A stretch of 64,000 bases of DNA from an uncultured Bacteroidales bacterium (GCA_900318465.1 ONKQ01000015.1:1-64000), one strand, 5' to 3'; positions 34,901 to 42,809 are shown, counted from the first letter of the stretch. The notes: generated by a model not told the origin, from the letters alone. Numbers and translations: made by a program.

Positions 34901-35721
34901 ACATAAATGCCCTTTTGCTTCTTCCAAGTCACCCAGTTTTGGAAAGCAGTGCTATTGGCATAGGTCGAAGTGGTGATGACCAACATCTTCACAGGCGTAG
35001 TGTAAAGGTCGGGGTGTTCGCTGTAAGCGTCCCTGAGCGACCTGCCATTGAACATTTGGGCATAAACGACATCAAAATAAGGGCTGTAGGTGTCAACCAA
35101 CATCTTTTCGGTGGCTGCGGCATCGGCACCGTCGAAGCTCACTTCCACTTCAATGTCGTTGAACACGCGCAAGGTGTTGTTGACGGGGTCGTAGCTCACC
35201 GGCTCGATGGTCATCTTGCCAAGTTGCACACCACGCATAGTACCCACTACGTTGACAACTGCCAAAGGTTCGCTGCGGAAGCCACGGGTTTGGTAAGCGG
35301 CCTCATTCATAACGAAAGGCACGTCCTCCGGCCTCTGGTCTTTTCTCAATGAGGGCTGACGGGGCACCAAGGTATGAATGCCGAAGTCTTCGAGACGATA
35401 GTCGGTAGAGGAATAGCTCGTCACACGGATGGAAGGATTGGCACCGAAAGGAACGGCGATAAGTTGGTTCACGACGGGGATTTGAGGGTCGCCCTCGTTG
35501 CCGCCGATGACGGTGTTAGGGAGGCTGAGCCACGAGAATTGACCGCGCTGGGTCTCCACATCTTGTGCTTCAATGGTAGAAAACGAAAATGAAGCCTTGA
35601 GGCTCGTCATGTCGCTCTTCACGCATTCGGCCTTGTCGGCTGAACGCAACTGGATTTTTTGTTGAGCCATGACACTCACGTTGAGCATCACGGAAAGGAA
35701 AATAAAAAACGCTTTTTTCAT
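31444..35721 (-). CDS. Gingipain-like C25 cysteine protease with long beta-rich C-terminal half
   Basis: A 1425-residue exported protease, first gene of the three-protease operon. It has a signal peptide (1-20, ending VMAQ), a propeptide (about 25-240), and a C25 domain with VIVGDTGDVTY, the catalytic His in NYTAHGGQTGW (His441) and the catalytic Cys in AMGNCCLAADWG (Cys474 by alignment to the sister protease). Ig-like and CARDB-like domains (about 640-900), a beta-domain with FNLSDSYGDGWNGASL, an InlB-like repeat (YGTVSGGGEFNYGQSCTVTATANPGYYFSGW in parts) and the shared C-terminal module ending in TFTYPSAK follow. Operon promoter at about 35779. It likely degrades extracellular protein. Confidence 0.88.
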   Translation of the reverse strand: MKKAFFIFLSVMLNVSVMAQQKIQLRSADKAECVKSDMTSLKASFSFSTIEAQDVETQRGQFSWLSLPNTVIGGNEGDPQIPVVNQLIAVPFGANPSIRVTSYSSTDYRLEDFGIHTLVPRQPSLRKDQRPEDVPFVMNEAAYQTRGFRSEPLAVVNVVGTMRGVQLGKMTIEPVSYDPVNNTLRVFNDIEVEVSFDGADAAATEKMLVDTYSPYFDVVYAQMFNGRSLRDAYSEHPDLYTTPVKMLVITTSTYANSTAFQNWVTWKKQKGIYVDVYTTAQTGTTSANIKSFIQTQYNQNHPTFLVIVGDTGDVTYSLSSNTTDKVTDLYYSSPDGDIFPDIFMSRMPVSSTTELANLLNKIMMYEQYAMPDPSYLSKVLLIAGSDGTWNPRVGQPTINYAADNYFNTAHGFTSVYKYLDSYSGCYNNMNTGIGFANYTAHGGQTGWSGPSFSVSDANNLTNNNKYFWAMGNCCLAADWGYSGTCLAEALLRSANKGAFGYIGSCPETYWWEDYYFGVGATSVYNTTPTMSQTQTGTYDAMFMDDMYNTLNSVPFLGNVAVTYAHANSYTGSVSDTYYWEAYHCLGDGSVMPYHVNPSANNVSHASAFGMGLTTFTVNALPGSYVSITKDNEILGVAQVGSTGIVDVPVTPVNTAGDVMIVVTRQQRQPYIQTIPAVALDGPFIGVDGYTPTDAHVGDDTNLSITFKNLGNSSTTGTTTVTLTSSDSNVTILENTKTFGALAANATTTVNGFQFNIASGVADETNVTLHYAAVNGNDTWEGDISITANEAVLEYQSMNWDGSFTPGQTLTLTAKFKNTGHYQATNAVATMSSSSNYITINNSPITVGNIGVDEVVSCNFNVTIAANCPETAQIPITFTLTADGNLSAQGSETLKNACNVVFNLSDSYGDGWNGASLTVSFDDGTESQSLTVSSGSSANYVLEIGNGTHVTVTFVSGSYNNECSFSIQYEEGNIIIYQSSGTPSAGTLFEFDCNCAIASQTFIVNVSSSNSTYGTVSGGGEFNYGQSCTVTATANPGYYFSGWIQDGEFVSGEAEYTFNVTSDMDLVATFAEGTIIGDGGTATSQYLPSYNYYKYALTQQIYTAEEIGTAGTINTIAFYNGGAEKTRTYDFYLKATTKSSFSSNTDWVTVSESNKVFSGSVTMAANAWTFITFSTPFEYDGTSNLVLIADDNTEQWTSSPHMACRTFSASGNQALYVYGDNTNYNPSNPPTSYTSQDHNSVLSQKNQILLGIDTVNPIIEQTIQLGADWNWWSPNLDISLEDFEAALGNYGITITNKEGHYATNSTYGWGGNLSSIEVGTMFKVQTNEACTITVEGTVVDPAEHPITLVPGVNWIGFIGTESMSLSDAFVNLTPTNMDYIQTKDGVATYYQGIGWRGSISSLNPGEGFIYKSKASTNKTFTYPSAK

Positions 35722-35778
35722 GAGGTTGATGATTTTAATTAATTCAATCTTAGTTCTTTATCTTTGAAAAACAAGGCG

Positions 35779-35786
35779 CAAATTTA
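35779..35786 (-). promoter_or_regulatory. -7 box of the three-protease operon
   Basis: TAAATTTG on the minus strand (TAnnTTTG), about 58 nt before the ATG at 35721. No other such box was seen in the 18-nt gaps between the three genes. Confidence 0.55.
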
Positions 35787-35920
35787 CACAAAAAAACAAT
35801 ATAAAGTCTCTTCATTGTACATTTTTAATAAAAAAAGTGCTGCATCAATATCATGATACAACACTCAATATTGAAAGATAAGTAACTGTTCATAATTAAA
35901 CTGCAATATCTTTTGACTTT

Positions 35921-35991
35921 GGGACACGGGACTTCGAGACTTCGGGACAAGCAAATTCCTCGTAGTTTCGCAGTCCCATAGTCTCGTGTCC
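35921..35991. repeat. Intergenic inverted repeat of GGACACGRGACT type
   Basis: GGACACGGGACTTCGAGACT at the left faces the complement of GGACACGAGACTATGGGACT at the right, giving an imperfect hairpin of about 70 nt with internal near-tandem GAGACT/GGGACT units. The rest of the gap from 35722 to 36036 holds the operon promoter and A/T-rich text, with no gene. Confidence 0.6.
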
Positions 35992-36036
35992 AATATGTAA
36001 ACTAAATTTGCTCATCTACTTAGTAATCTTTGTTCA

Positions 36037-37338
36037 TCACATGGCGCTCAAAACCTGTTTCACTTCGTCTTTCGTGAAGCCGATTTTGAAGATGTGGATT
36101 GGCTTCAGGTTGAAAATCTTGTGCTCGGCGAGGAAACGGCTTTCGCCACCTCCCGTTATGTTGAGCATCACCACGTCATCGGCCTTCACCGTACCCATTG
36201 CAACGGCCTGCTGCAACGAGGCAGTAGCCACAGCAGCAGCATGATAGATGTCGATACCCTCGGTTTCCTCAAACAGGGCTTTGGCAGCGTTGGCCTCGTC
36301 ATTGCTGACGGCAAGAATGTCGCCGTTGGTGTCTTTCAGTGCGTCGTAAAGTCCACCGGCAAGGCTGTAAGGCGGCTTGCGGTTGGAGAGCACAGGCGCG
36401 CAAATTTCGGCAGCGTCCTTGCGGGCTTGGTCGGCATCGTAGGGCAACATGGGACGGGAATCGGCACGCCAAGCATCGTACATAGGTACGAAAGGCTTGT
36501 TTTGCGACACCATTAAACGGGCTTTGTTGGTGCCAAAGCGACCATCGCCGATGAAGCGCAAATTGGCCTCCCATGCAGCGATGGCTCCTGTACCACTACC
36601 CACGGCCTGGAAATAAAAGTCGGGAATGCGACCGATAAAGGTTGTAGCCGACATCATCGTGGTACTCATCCCGTCGCGACGGGCTATGTTCTTCGCGCCG
36701 CCTTCGGGGAGATAACCACCCAACTCACAGACCACATTCGAGAGGTTGATGGCATCGAAATAATCGCTGCCCGACTCGGTGGTAATGAGCTTGACGCAAT
36801 CATTCAGCGGTGCATCGAACCACAAAGCCTTGATATTGTCTTGCGGCACACACAACAATAGCTTGATGCCATTGTCGGAACACACCTTGGCGAAAGCACG
36901 AGCCGTGTTGCCAGCCGAGGCCACTACCAACACCTTGTCTTTCAGCTCTTCACCCAAGCGGGCACACACCGAGTAGGCCTCCATCTCCTTGAAAGAGCAG
37001 GTGGTCATGCGGGCACCACGTTCAGGCCACCAGCCGTTGAAAGTGATGTAAAGATTGTTGAGGTCCAACTTCTTTGCCAAACCCTCGCTTTTATATGTGA
37101 TAGGCTCGGAAGGGTTTTGCAGCATGGTCTTGATGGGCAGCCAGTCGGCGTAGCGGTAGAGGCCCAAGTCCTTGCCTTCCCTAATCGTGAGTTGTTTCTT
37201 CTCGTATACGGGACGCACCATGCTCGGCTTGTCGCAAAGCTTGTCGTCTAATGTCCAGCCTTCATCGCTGAAAATGCGGCCAGTAGCCACGGTTTGCAGC
37301 TGGTATTTCGTCGGAATGAAATTCGTTTTGTCGCTCAT
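36037..37338 (-). CDS. Cysteate synthase-like PLP enzyme (threonine synthase fold)
   Basis: A 433-residue PLP-dependent fold-type II enzyme. Diagnostic stretches are PITYKSEGLAKKLDLNNL (PLP Lys in TYKSEG), ITFNGWWPERGARMTTCSFKE, VVASAGNTARAFAKVCSDNG and the phosphate-binding NITGGGESR. The FNG[YW]WPERGA block points to the cysteate synthase group, which makes L-cysteate from O-phosphoserine and sulfite, rather than to true threonine synthase. In Bacteroidota cysteate is the precursor of sulfonolipids (capnine type). The ATG at 37338 is chosen since an upstream TTG lies inside the -7 box. A perfect 20-bp palindrome lies just upstream of that box. No acyltransferase partner for cysteate is in the window. 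Confidence 0.78.
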   Translation of the reverse strand: MSDKTNFIPTKYQLQTVATGRIFSDEGWTLDDKLCDKPSMVRPVYEKKQLTIREGKDLGLYRYADWLPIKTMLQNPSEPITYKSEGLAKKLDLNNLYITFNGWWPERGARMTTCSFKEMEAYSVCARLGEELKDKVLVVASAGNTARAFAKVCSDNGIKLLLCVPQDNIKALWFDAPLNDCVKLITTESGSDYFDAINLSNVVCELGGYLPEGGAKNIARRDGMSTTMMSATTFIGRIPDFYFQAVGSGTGAIAAWEANLRFIGDGRFGTNKARLMVSQNKPFVPMYDAWRADSRPMLPYDADQARKDAAEICAPVLSNRKPPYSLAGGLYDALKDTNGDILAVSNDEANAAKALFEETEGIDIYHAAAVATASLQQAVAMGTVKADDVVMLNITGGGESRFLAEHKIFNLKPIHIFKIGFTKDEVKQVLSAM

Positions 37339-37356
37339 TTTCTTAAAAATTTGCGG

Positions 37357-37364
37357 CAAAGATA
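37357..37364 (-). promoter_or_regulatory. -7 box of the cysteate synthase-like gene
   Basis: TATCTTTG on the minus strand, about 20 nt before the ATG at 37338. Confidence 0.6.
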
Positions 37365-37383
37365 CGAAAAAGTAAAAATACAG

Positions 37384-37403
37384 ATAGTAAATATATTTAC
37401 TAT
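37384..37403. promoter_or_regulatory. Perfect 20-bp palindrome at the cysteate synthase promoter
   Basis: The half-site ATAGTAAATA is followed directly by its exact complement TATTTACTAT. The palindrome abuts the stop codon of the upstream gene and covers the region 20-39 nt before the -7 box, where the -33 element would lie. It looks like a dimeric regulator site. Its A/T richness and lack of loop speak against a terminator. Confidence 0.7.
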
Positions 37404-40400
37404 TTATTTCACTTCGGTTTTCTGAACGCCGCTGCCTTCGTTGAAGAGCAACATAAACCGTGCCTCAGAATCTGTAGGACGTGCCTCGAAAGTGTATGCT
37501 GGCGTGGCCAAAAGGTCGATGTCGGTTCCAGTGAGTCGGTCGATGAGGTGAAGATAGTCCAAGCCGAGACCTTCGGTTTGAACCACAAGCGTCTGCCGAC
37601 CTGCATGACGGGCTTCATAGCAAAGGACGAAAGAGGTCGCTCTGTCGCGCACCAACATGACGTAGGGCTGACGGTCGCGCAAAAGATAAAACGGCGCATG
37701 TTCCCCATTCAAATCGACCAACGGCATACTGACACCATCGCTCAACTTGACAAAGACTTTGTCTTCACCGATACCGAGACAAAGGTATGGTTCCTTGTCG
37801 GTGTTCTCTCCCCTGCGTTGCGGGTTGAGGGTCACGCTTTGTCCTGTGGCATTGGCTTTCACCAAAAAGCCCCGACCTGCCGGCACGGTGTTGGATGTGG
37901 TATAAGTCCAGGCACTGCCGTTGTCGATATAATAGTAGCCATCAGAAACTGCGTCCGTCTTGGTGTAGGTGATTTCGTGCGCCTTGGGATTGCCGAGCAG
38001 GTTGAAGCCTTTCACGACTTCATTGCTGTTGCCATAGCTCAAACTGATGGTTTCGGCGGAATTGCCATTGCTGAGAACGCCGCTCATGCGCAAAGTGACA
38101 TTGGGCTTGTGGGCATATAGATAGCCTGAACCCGACGCCATGACAAAGTCGGCTGTGTGATTCTTATAGTTATACCACTCCAAATCAGCGTCTTCGTCGT
38201 AGGCATAAAGATCGAATTTGCTGCCAATCATGGTTCCTGCCGGAGCATACGACACGAATGGTGCCGCAATGGTGTACCAACCGCCATCCGTGGTATAGGC
38301 ATTGATGCTTTTCTTGAATGTGGCCATCACGCCATCATTGTGGTGCATGAATTGCGCACCGTCCTCAAGAATCAGATGGCTGGCATCGTTGCAAGTGGCT
38401 GTTCCACTAACCGTAAGTGTGGCACCACTACGAACCGTGTGTTTGTCGAACGGAAAGAGGTTGGCAATGGTCTCATTTTCAGGATGATCGTATTCCTCGC
38501 TGCGGATGAAGAGGCAAACATCTTGCTGGCCTGTTGAATAACAAGAAAAAATAGTCGAGCCTGAGTTGTATCTGATAATATTGCGGGTGTTTGTCCCTTG
38601 CGCAACAATGGCAGCTTTGTGGTTATTGTCGAAAGTGATGTTCCATTGTCCGTTGGCATCGTTAGTGGCTTGTGTTTTCAGGTAATTGTTGCTACTGCTT
38701 GCGGCATAAAGATAGCCGCCTGCGGTACCCCAATTGGCATCGAAGAAAGTCCATGCGCCAATAGAACCGCCTAAAGTCAATTCGCAAACCGTGGTGCCAA
38801 TACTTGCGATGCAGTTGTTGCTAATTGTCACATCAGCTGCCCCTCGGTTATTGTTGTTTTGGGTAGTACTCATGGCTTTTCCGGCAGAGGTGTTCACAAT
38901 CAGATAAGTCCTTCCCGCAACGAGTTGGCTCGCGTCCGTCACCAAGTAATATTGATGGGAAAACGAACCGATATAAGCAAAAACGGCACTCACCGAAACA
39001 TCGTCTGCCGGCATTTCAAACTGGTTCTCAGCAACGGTGACATTATCGCCCGAAGCAGTGGTAACCATCCAATAATCAAGCTCGTAACCCGTTTCTGGCG
39101 TGGCCGTAAGGGAGATGGTGCTGCCTTCCACAGCCTCAGTCGGATTGGCACTGATGCTGCCATGCTCGATACCAGTGGCGCAAGCGATGCTGTAGAGAGG
39201 CAACCATTGGGCATAAAGCGTCAAGTCGTTCAAAAGCGTGACTATTGCGCCATCGAAATAGGTGGTTCCGCTGCCGTCGGCGGCGGTGTTCCAGCTGTCA
39301 AAGGCATAGTTTTCGCGGGTGAAAGTGTTGGCTTCCAAAGCAGTAGGTTCAAACTCATTGACGCTCTGGTTATAACTCGAACCTGAGCCACCGTTGGGAT
39401 TAAACTGGATGGTATGGGTCGGTGTACTGCTGATGCCCATTTTTTTATAAAGCTGGACGGGTTGCTGACTGCTGTAGCTGGATGATTTGTAATAGCGAAA
39501 ACGATGGTCGTTGTTATTGAATCTCATCACGGATGTGTTGGAGGTGATTTTGACGCCATCGGACTCAAGCGCTATGGTATTCAATTTGGCCGAGGTTCCA
39601 AAATTGAGCGCATTTGAGCCAGAAGAGCCAGAGATGTATTTTCCATTGTTTGTTCCTCCGTTGACCTTGATGGAATAGCCGCCCGTCATCGGAGCAACGG
39701 TAATTGAAACCATGCCGTCGTCAGCGATAGTATTTTCTGCAATGGGCTTGGAAACATAGCAATTGGTTTGATCTATGCCCGTCCAAACATAGCCTTCAGT
39801 TGCACTGTTTTCATAAACCAAAATATAATCCCCGCTCCAGTCTGTCGGGGCTTCTGTGACCTTTACGTAAGTATAACTCGAAGGCTGGGCAAACGAAGCC
39901 GACACCGTAACGTCGTAGGCAGGCATGATGAACGTGTTGCCCGTACCTGAATAGACGATGGTATTGATGTCGCCCGTCTTGTAAACATAATAGGAATATA
40001 GGACGTAACCGATTGCGGGAGAGGCTGTTAAGGTAATCGTGGTTCCAGATTGGGCGCTGGTGGCACTCACATTCACGCTTCCGTGGCTCACCGTGCCTTG
40101 CGTGATGGCATAGTAAGTGGTATTCTGCACAAACGTCGCACTCACCGTAACGTTGAACGACGGCATGGTGAAGGTGCCATTGTCGCTCACCGAAACGGTT
40201 GTGGTTGGGTCTCCCGTCTTGAACACCGACCAACTGCCGAGCATATAGCCTTGGTTGGGTGTGGCTGTGAGGCTCACCATGGTGCCTTCCACGGCGGTCG
40301 AGGGTGCCGAAATGCTGCCATGCTGAACAGCGGTACAAGTGATGTTGTAAGTGACCCCCATCCAGCCCTCTTCCCAAATGATATGGGCATATTCTGGATG

Positions 40401-41177
40401 GTCGATGAAGGGATTGCGATTGCCTTGTATACCAAACACGACGTTGTTTCGGTCAATTTCCTTTTGGCTCACAGGGTCGTTGTCGCTCCAACTCAGAAGC
40501 ATGTTGATGGCCCAAGGCTTGATGACCGATTTGTTGGTCATGCCGCTGTTGCCCCAATCCTCGTCCTCGCCATAGTAGCGCACACTCATATACATCATAG
40601 CGCGGGCGAAGTCGCCTTTGTATTCGTCAATCGGTTCGAAAACAGTTCCCGAATATCCCAACGACGACTTGCAAGGCCCTAATTTTGAGCCGTTTTGTGA
40701 AATCCACGAGGCATTATTCACCTCACCGAAAGGGTAGCTGCTCCTTTGTGCGTTGACAAAGCCGTCGGTTGGAAAGATGTGGTGCATATCGCGCCCCGGC
40801 GTGGTTTGTTCATCACCGCTGAACCAACTTTTGGGCCACGAGTGCTCGCGGTTGTAGCAGTCACCTTCCTGCTCGTATTCCCCGCATTGGTTGTTGCCAT
40901 TGTAATAATAATTGTAGCTGTAATTGGCACCGTCGGAATACATGTCCCACACCACATTGTTGCCTTTGTTGTCGGTGCTCCAGAAGGCATTCCAAATCTG
41001 TTGGTAGGAGATGACAGTGTGCCCTTGGATGATGTCGTGCAAGGCCACCTTCAATTCATCACCCGTCTTGCCCGTGGCGTTATCGTAATACCCGTTTGGA
41101 ATTTGTGCATAAAGGCCGTTGCCCACAACGACAGCCAAAAGAGCCACCACTTGCAGCTTAACGAAAAAAGACCTCAT
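37404..41177 (-). CDS. Exported endonuclease I with InlB-type repeats
   Basis: A 1257-residue secreted nuclease. It has a signal peptide (1-24, ending GLYAQ) and an N-terminal endonuclease I (EndA/NucM) domain with CYNREHSWPKSWF (108-120) and DMHHIFPTDGFVNAQRS (130-146), the metal and catalytic motifs. InlB-B/Flg_new-like repeats follow, with units such as VQHGSISAPSTAVEGTMVSL and VSHGSVNVSATSAQSGTTI, then a beta-domain, a further repeat pair and a domain ending YLHLIDRLTGTDIDLLATP...RFMLLF. It ends with GSGVQKTEVK and lacks a recognisable T9SS C-terminal domain, though the same preceding domain in the 638-residue cargo protein is followed by one. It lies 31 nt after mscS, so probably co-transcribed. 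Likely role: extracellular DNA breakdown. Confidence 0.87.
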   Translation of the reverse strand: MRSFFVKLQVVALLAVVVGNGLYAQIPNGYYDNATGKTGDELKVALHDIIQGHTVISYQQIWNAFWSTDNKGNNVVWDMYSDGANYSYNYYYNGNNQCGEYEQEGDCYNREHSWPKSWFSGDEQTTPGRDMHHIFPTDGFVNAQRSSYPFGEVNNASWISQNGSKLGPCKSSLGYSGTVFEPIDEYKGDFARAMMYMSVRYYGEDEDWGNSGMTNKSVIKPWAINMLLSWSDNDPVSQKEIDRNNVVFGIQGNRNPFIDHPEYAHIIWEEGWMGVTYNITCTAVQHGSISAPSTAVEGTMVSLTATPNQGYMLGSWSVFKTGDPTTTVSVSDNGTFTMPSFNVTVSATFVQNTTYYAITQGTVSHGSVNVSATSAQSGTTITLTASPAIGYVLYSYYVYKTGDINTIVYSGTGNTFIMPAYDVTVSASFAQPSSYTYVKVTEAPTDWSGDYILVYENSATEGYVWTGIDQTNCYVSKPIAENTIADDGMVSITVAPMTGGYSIKVNGGTNNGKYISGSSGSNALNFGTSAKLNTIALESDGVKITSNTSVMRFNNNDHRFRYYKSSSYSSQQPVQLYKKMGISSTPTHTIQFNPNGGSGSSYNQSVNEFEPTALEANTFTRENYAFDSWNTAADGSGTTYFDGAIVTLLNDLTLYAQWLPLYSIACATGIEHGSISANPTEAVEGSTISLTATPETGYELDYWMVTTASGDNVTVAENQFEMPADDVSVSAVFAYIGSFSHQYYLVTDASQLVAGRTYLIVNTSAGKAMSTTQNNNNRGAADVTISNNCIASIGTTVCELTLGGSIGAWTFFDANWGTAGGYLYAASSSNNYLKTQATNDANGQWNITFDNNHKAAIVAQGTNTRNIIRYNSGSTIFSCYSTGQQDVCLFIRSEEYDHPENETIANLFPFDKHTVRSGATLTVSGTATCNDASHLILEDGAQFMHHNDGVMATFKKSINAYTTDGGWYTIAAPFVSYAPAGTMIGSKFDLYAYDEDADLEWYNYKNHTADFVMASGSGYLYAHKPNVTLRMSGVLSNGNSAETISLSYGNSNEVVKGFNLLGNPKAHEITYTKTDAVSDGYYYIDNGSAWTYTTSNTVPAGRGFLVKANATGQSVTLNPQRRGENTDKEPYLCLGIGEDKVFVKLSDGVSMPLVDLNGEHAPFYLLRDRQPYVMLVRDRATSFVLCYEARHAGRQTLVVQTEGLGLDYLHLIDRLTGTDIDLLATPAYTFEARPTDSEARFMLLFNEGSGVQKTEVK

Positions 41178-41208
41178 AGGATTTTTTGGATTAATGTGTT
41201 CCGCATGA

Positions 41209-42120
41209 TTACGATTGCTTCAAATGCACGTCCATCTGCGGGAATGGGATGTGCAGCCCCTCTTGGGCGAAAGCCTTGTAAACGCGCTCGTTCATGGCGA
41301 AGAAAACAGGCCAATAGTCGGCGGAGTCCACCCAGACGCGCACGGTGATGTCGACGGAGCTGTCGTTGAGTTTCAGCAGCTCGATGAAAGGTTCAGGGTT
41401 CTTCTTGATTTTCGGGTCGGCCTCACACAGTCGTTTCAGCACGGCCTTAGCGTGGTCGTAGTCGTCGCCGTATGCCATGGAAAAAACCCAATCCACACGG
41501 CGGGTATCTTGCTTCATGAAGTTGGTCATGATGCCCGTCGAGAGGATGCCGTTGGGCAGGATGATCTCCTTGTTGTCCGTCGTCAAAAGATGGGTGTTGA
41601 ATATCTGAATCTCGCTCACCTTGCCCTCGAAACCTTGCGCTGAAATAAAATCACCCACCTTAAACGGCCGGAACATGACAATCATCACACCTCCGGCAAA
41701 GTTCTGCAAAGTGCCACTCAAAGCCATGCCCACGGCCAATCCAGCCGATGCCAAAAGTGCCACCAACGACGACGTATTGATTCCTAAAATACTGATAATG
41801 CTGATGATAAGGATGAAATAGAGCAACACCCCAACCAAATTCGAAAGGAACGAGTGTACCGTAGCATCGCCATGCTTGCTCATCAAACCGTTGGCCATCC
41901 ATTTTTTCACCAATTTGATGACCCAACGACCAATGATGAAAACGACAATAGCAGCCAAAATCTTGAGGCCCAACGGAACAACATAATCATGCACCAATTG
42001 GGGCATCCACTCCGAAACGGGGGTAGTGGTGAGTTGTTTTATGCCATCCACCATTCCGTTGACTGCGGTGGTGTCTTTTATCGATTGGGTCATTTCGTTG
42101 ACGATGCTGTCGTTTTCCAT
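41209..42120 (-). CDS. mscS: Small-conductance mechanosensitive channel (MscS family)
   Basis: A 303-residue inner-membrane channel that opens under membrane tension to release solutes. An N-terminal extension (residues 1-50) is followed by three membrane helices (about 50-70, 90-115, 120-145). The pore helix has VALLASAGLAVGMALSGTLQNFAGGVMI, the MscS signature, then the beta-domain FRPFKVGDFISAQGFEGKVSEI and LPNGILS. Length matches the short MscS type. It has its own promoter, divergent to the exosortase-like gene. Confidence 0.92.
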   Translation of the reverse strand: MENDSIVNEMTQSIKDTTAVNGMVDGIKQLTTTPVSEWMPQLVHDYVVPLGLKILAAIVVFIIGRWVIKLVKKWMANGLMSKHGDATVHSFLSNLVGVLLYFILIISIISILGINTSSLVALLASAGLAVGMALSGTLQNFAGGVMIVMFRPFKVGDFISAQGFEGKVSEIQIFNTHLLTTDNKEIILPNGILSTGIMTNFMKQDTRRVDWVFSMAYGDDYDHAKAVLKRLCEADPKIKKNPEPFIELLKLNDSSVDITVRVWVDSADYWPVFFAMNERVYKAFAQEGLHIPFPQMDVHLKQS

Positions 42121-42137
42121 AATGCTGAAATTTGCTG

Positions 42138-42145
42138 CAAAGATA
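42138..42145 (-). promoter_or_regulatory. -7 box of mscS
   Basis: TATCTTTG on the minus strand, just before the mscS ATG. Confidence 0.6.
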
Positions 42146-42160
42146 TGGTTTATTGTTGGA

Positions 42161-42189
42161 TTTGCATTTCAAATTATTTTCTACTTTTG
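42161..42189 (+). promoter_or_regulatory. Promoter of the exosortase-like gene
   Basis: TACTTTTG at 42182-42189 matches TAnnTTTG, and a TTTG at 42161-42164 may be the -33 element with a slightly short spacer. Confidence 0.55.
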
Positions 42190-42206
42190 CGGAAAAATTT
42201 GTTTCG

Positions 42207-42809
42207 ATGAAAATCATTGCCGACTTTAAGGCCTATTGCAACAACCCAAAAAACCTCAGCACAGTCAATGTTGGGCTTTTTATCTTATTGATAATCAGCT
42301 TCCATTTCCTTTATTTAGGTTGGCAAGCCTTGGGCTATTGGCCTATCGGAAAGCTTATTTACAAGTTGATGGTATGGTCGGTCGACTTGGTTTACAGCCA
42401 AGCCTGTTGGCTCCTCGACCGCGTTTTCCATGTCAACATCACCACTGTCACATCGGAACGTCTCCTTGCCACACCCAATGTGGACGATGGCTGGGCCCGT
42501 GTCATCGTGGCACCCGAATGTGCCAGCCTCAAGCAATGGATGCACTGGCTCTTCCTCATGATTCTTTTCCCCGGTCCGTGGAAACACAAACTGTGGTATA
42601 TTCCCGCCGGCCTCGTCATTATCGAGTGGACCAACGTTGTGCGCATTTGCGGCGTGCTGCTGATGCAAGTGCCGTGGCCCAATAGCTTCCACCTCGCTCA
42701 CGATTATATATTTAAGGTGTTTTTCTACCTTGTCATCTTCCTGATGTGGATGCTCTGGGTGGAAAAGTTCTATAATCCGACACTAAAAAACAAGCAACAA
42801 CATGAATAA
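42207..42809 (+). CDS. Exosortase/archaeosortase-like membrane transpeptidase
   Basis: A 200-residue polytopic membrane protein. Hydrophobic helices lie at about 22-40, 47-72, 110-122, 130-150 and 170-187. The three residues of the exosortase active site are in the right order and setting: Cys105 in VAPECASLKQW, Arg146 in NVVRICGVLL and His165 in FHLAHDYIF. Exosortases cleave C-terminal signals and pass the protein to another anchor. Unlike most, this gene has no polysaccharide or substrate genes beside it. It overlaps a ROK-like kinase gene by 8 nt. The ATG at 42207 follows the promoter and opens the family-like N-terminus. Cognate substrates are unknown. Confidence 0.8.
   Translation: MKIIADFKAYCNNPKNLSTVNVGLFILLIISFHFLYLGWQALGYWPIGKLIYKLMVWSVDLVYSQACWLLDRVFHVNITTVTSERLLATPNVDDGWARVIVAPECASLKQWMHWLFLMILFPGPWKHKLWYIPAGLVIIEWTNVVRICGVLLMQVPWPNSFHLAHDYIFKVFFYLVIFLMWMLWVEKFYNPTLKNKQQHE

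Noticed and set aside
33808-35352. A 514-codon plus-strand frame opposite the first C25 protease gene.
   Set aside because: The minus strand encodes the catalytic His/Cys domain. The plus-strand product has no motif, signal or plausible start context.
36037-37338. Naming the PLP enzyme a plain threonine synthase.
   Set aside because: The FNGWWPERGA and TYKSEGL blocks fit the cysteate synthase branch better, although a threonine synthase role cannot be fully excluded from sequence alone.
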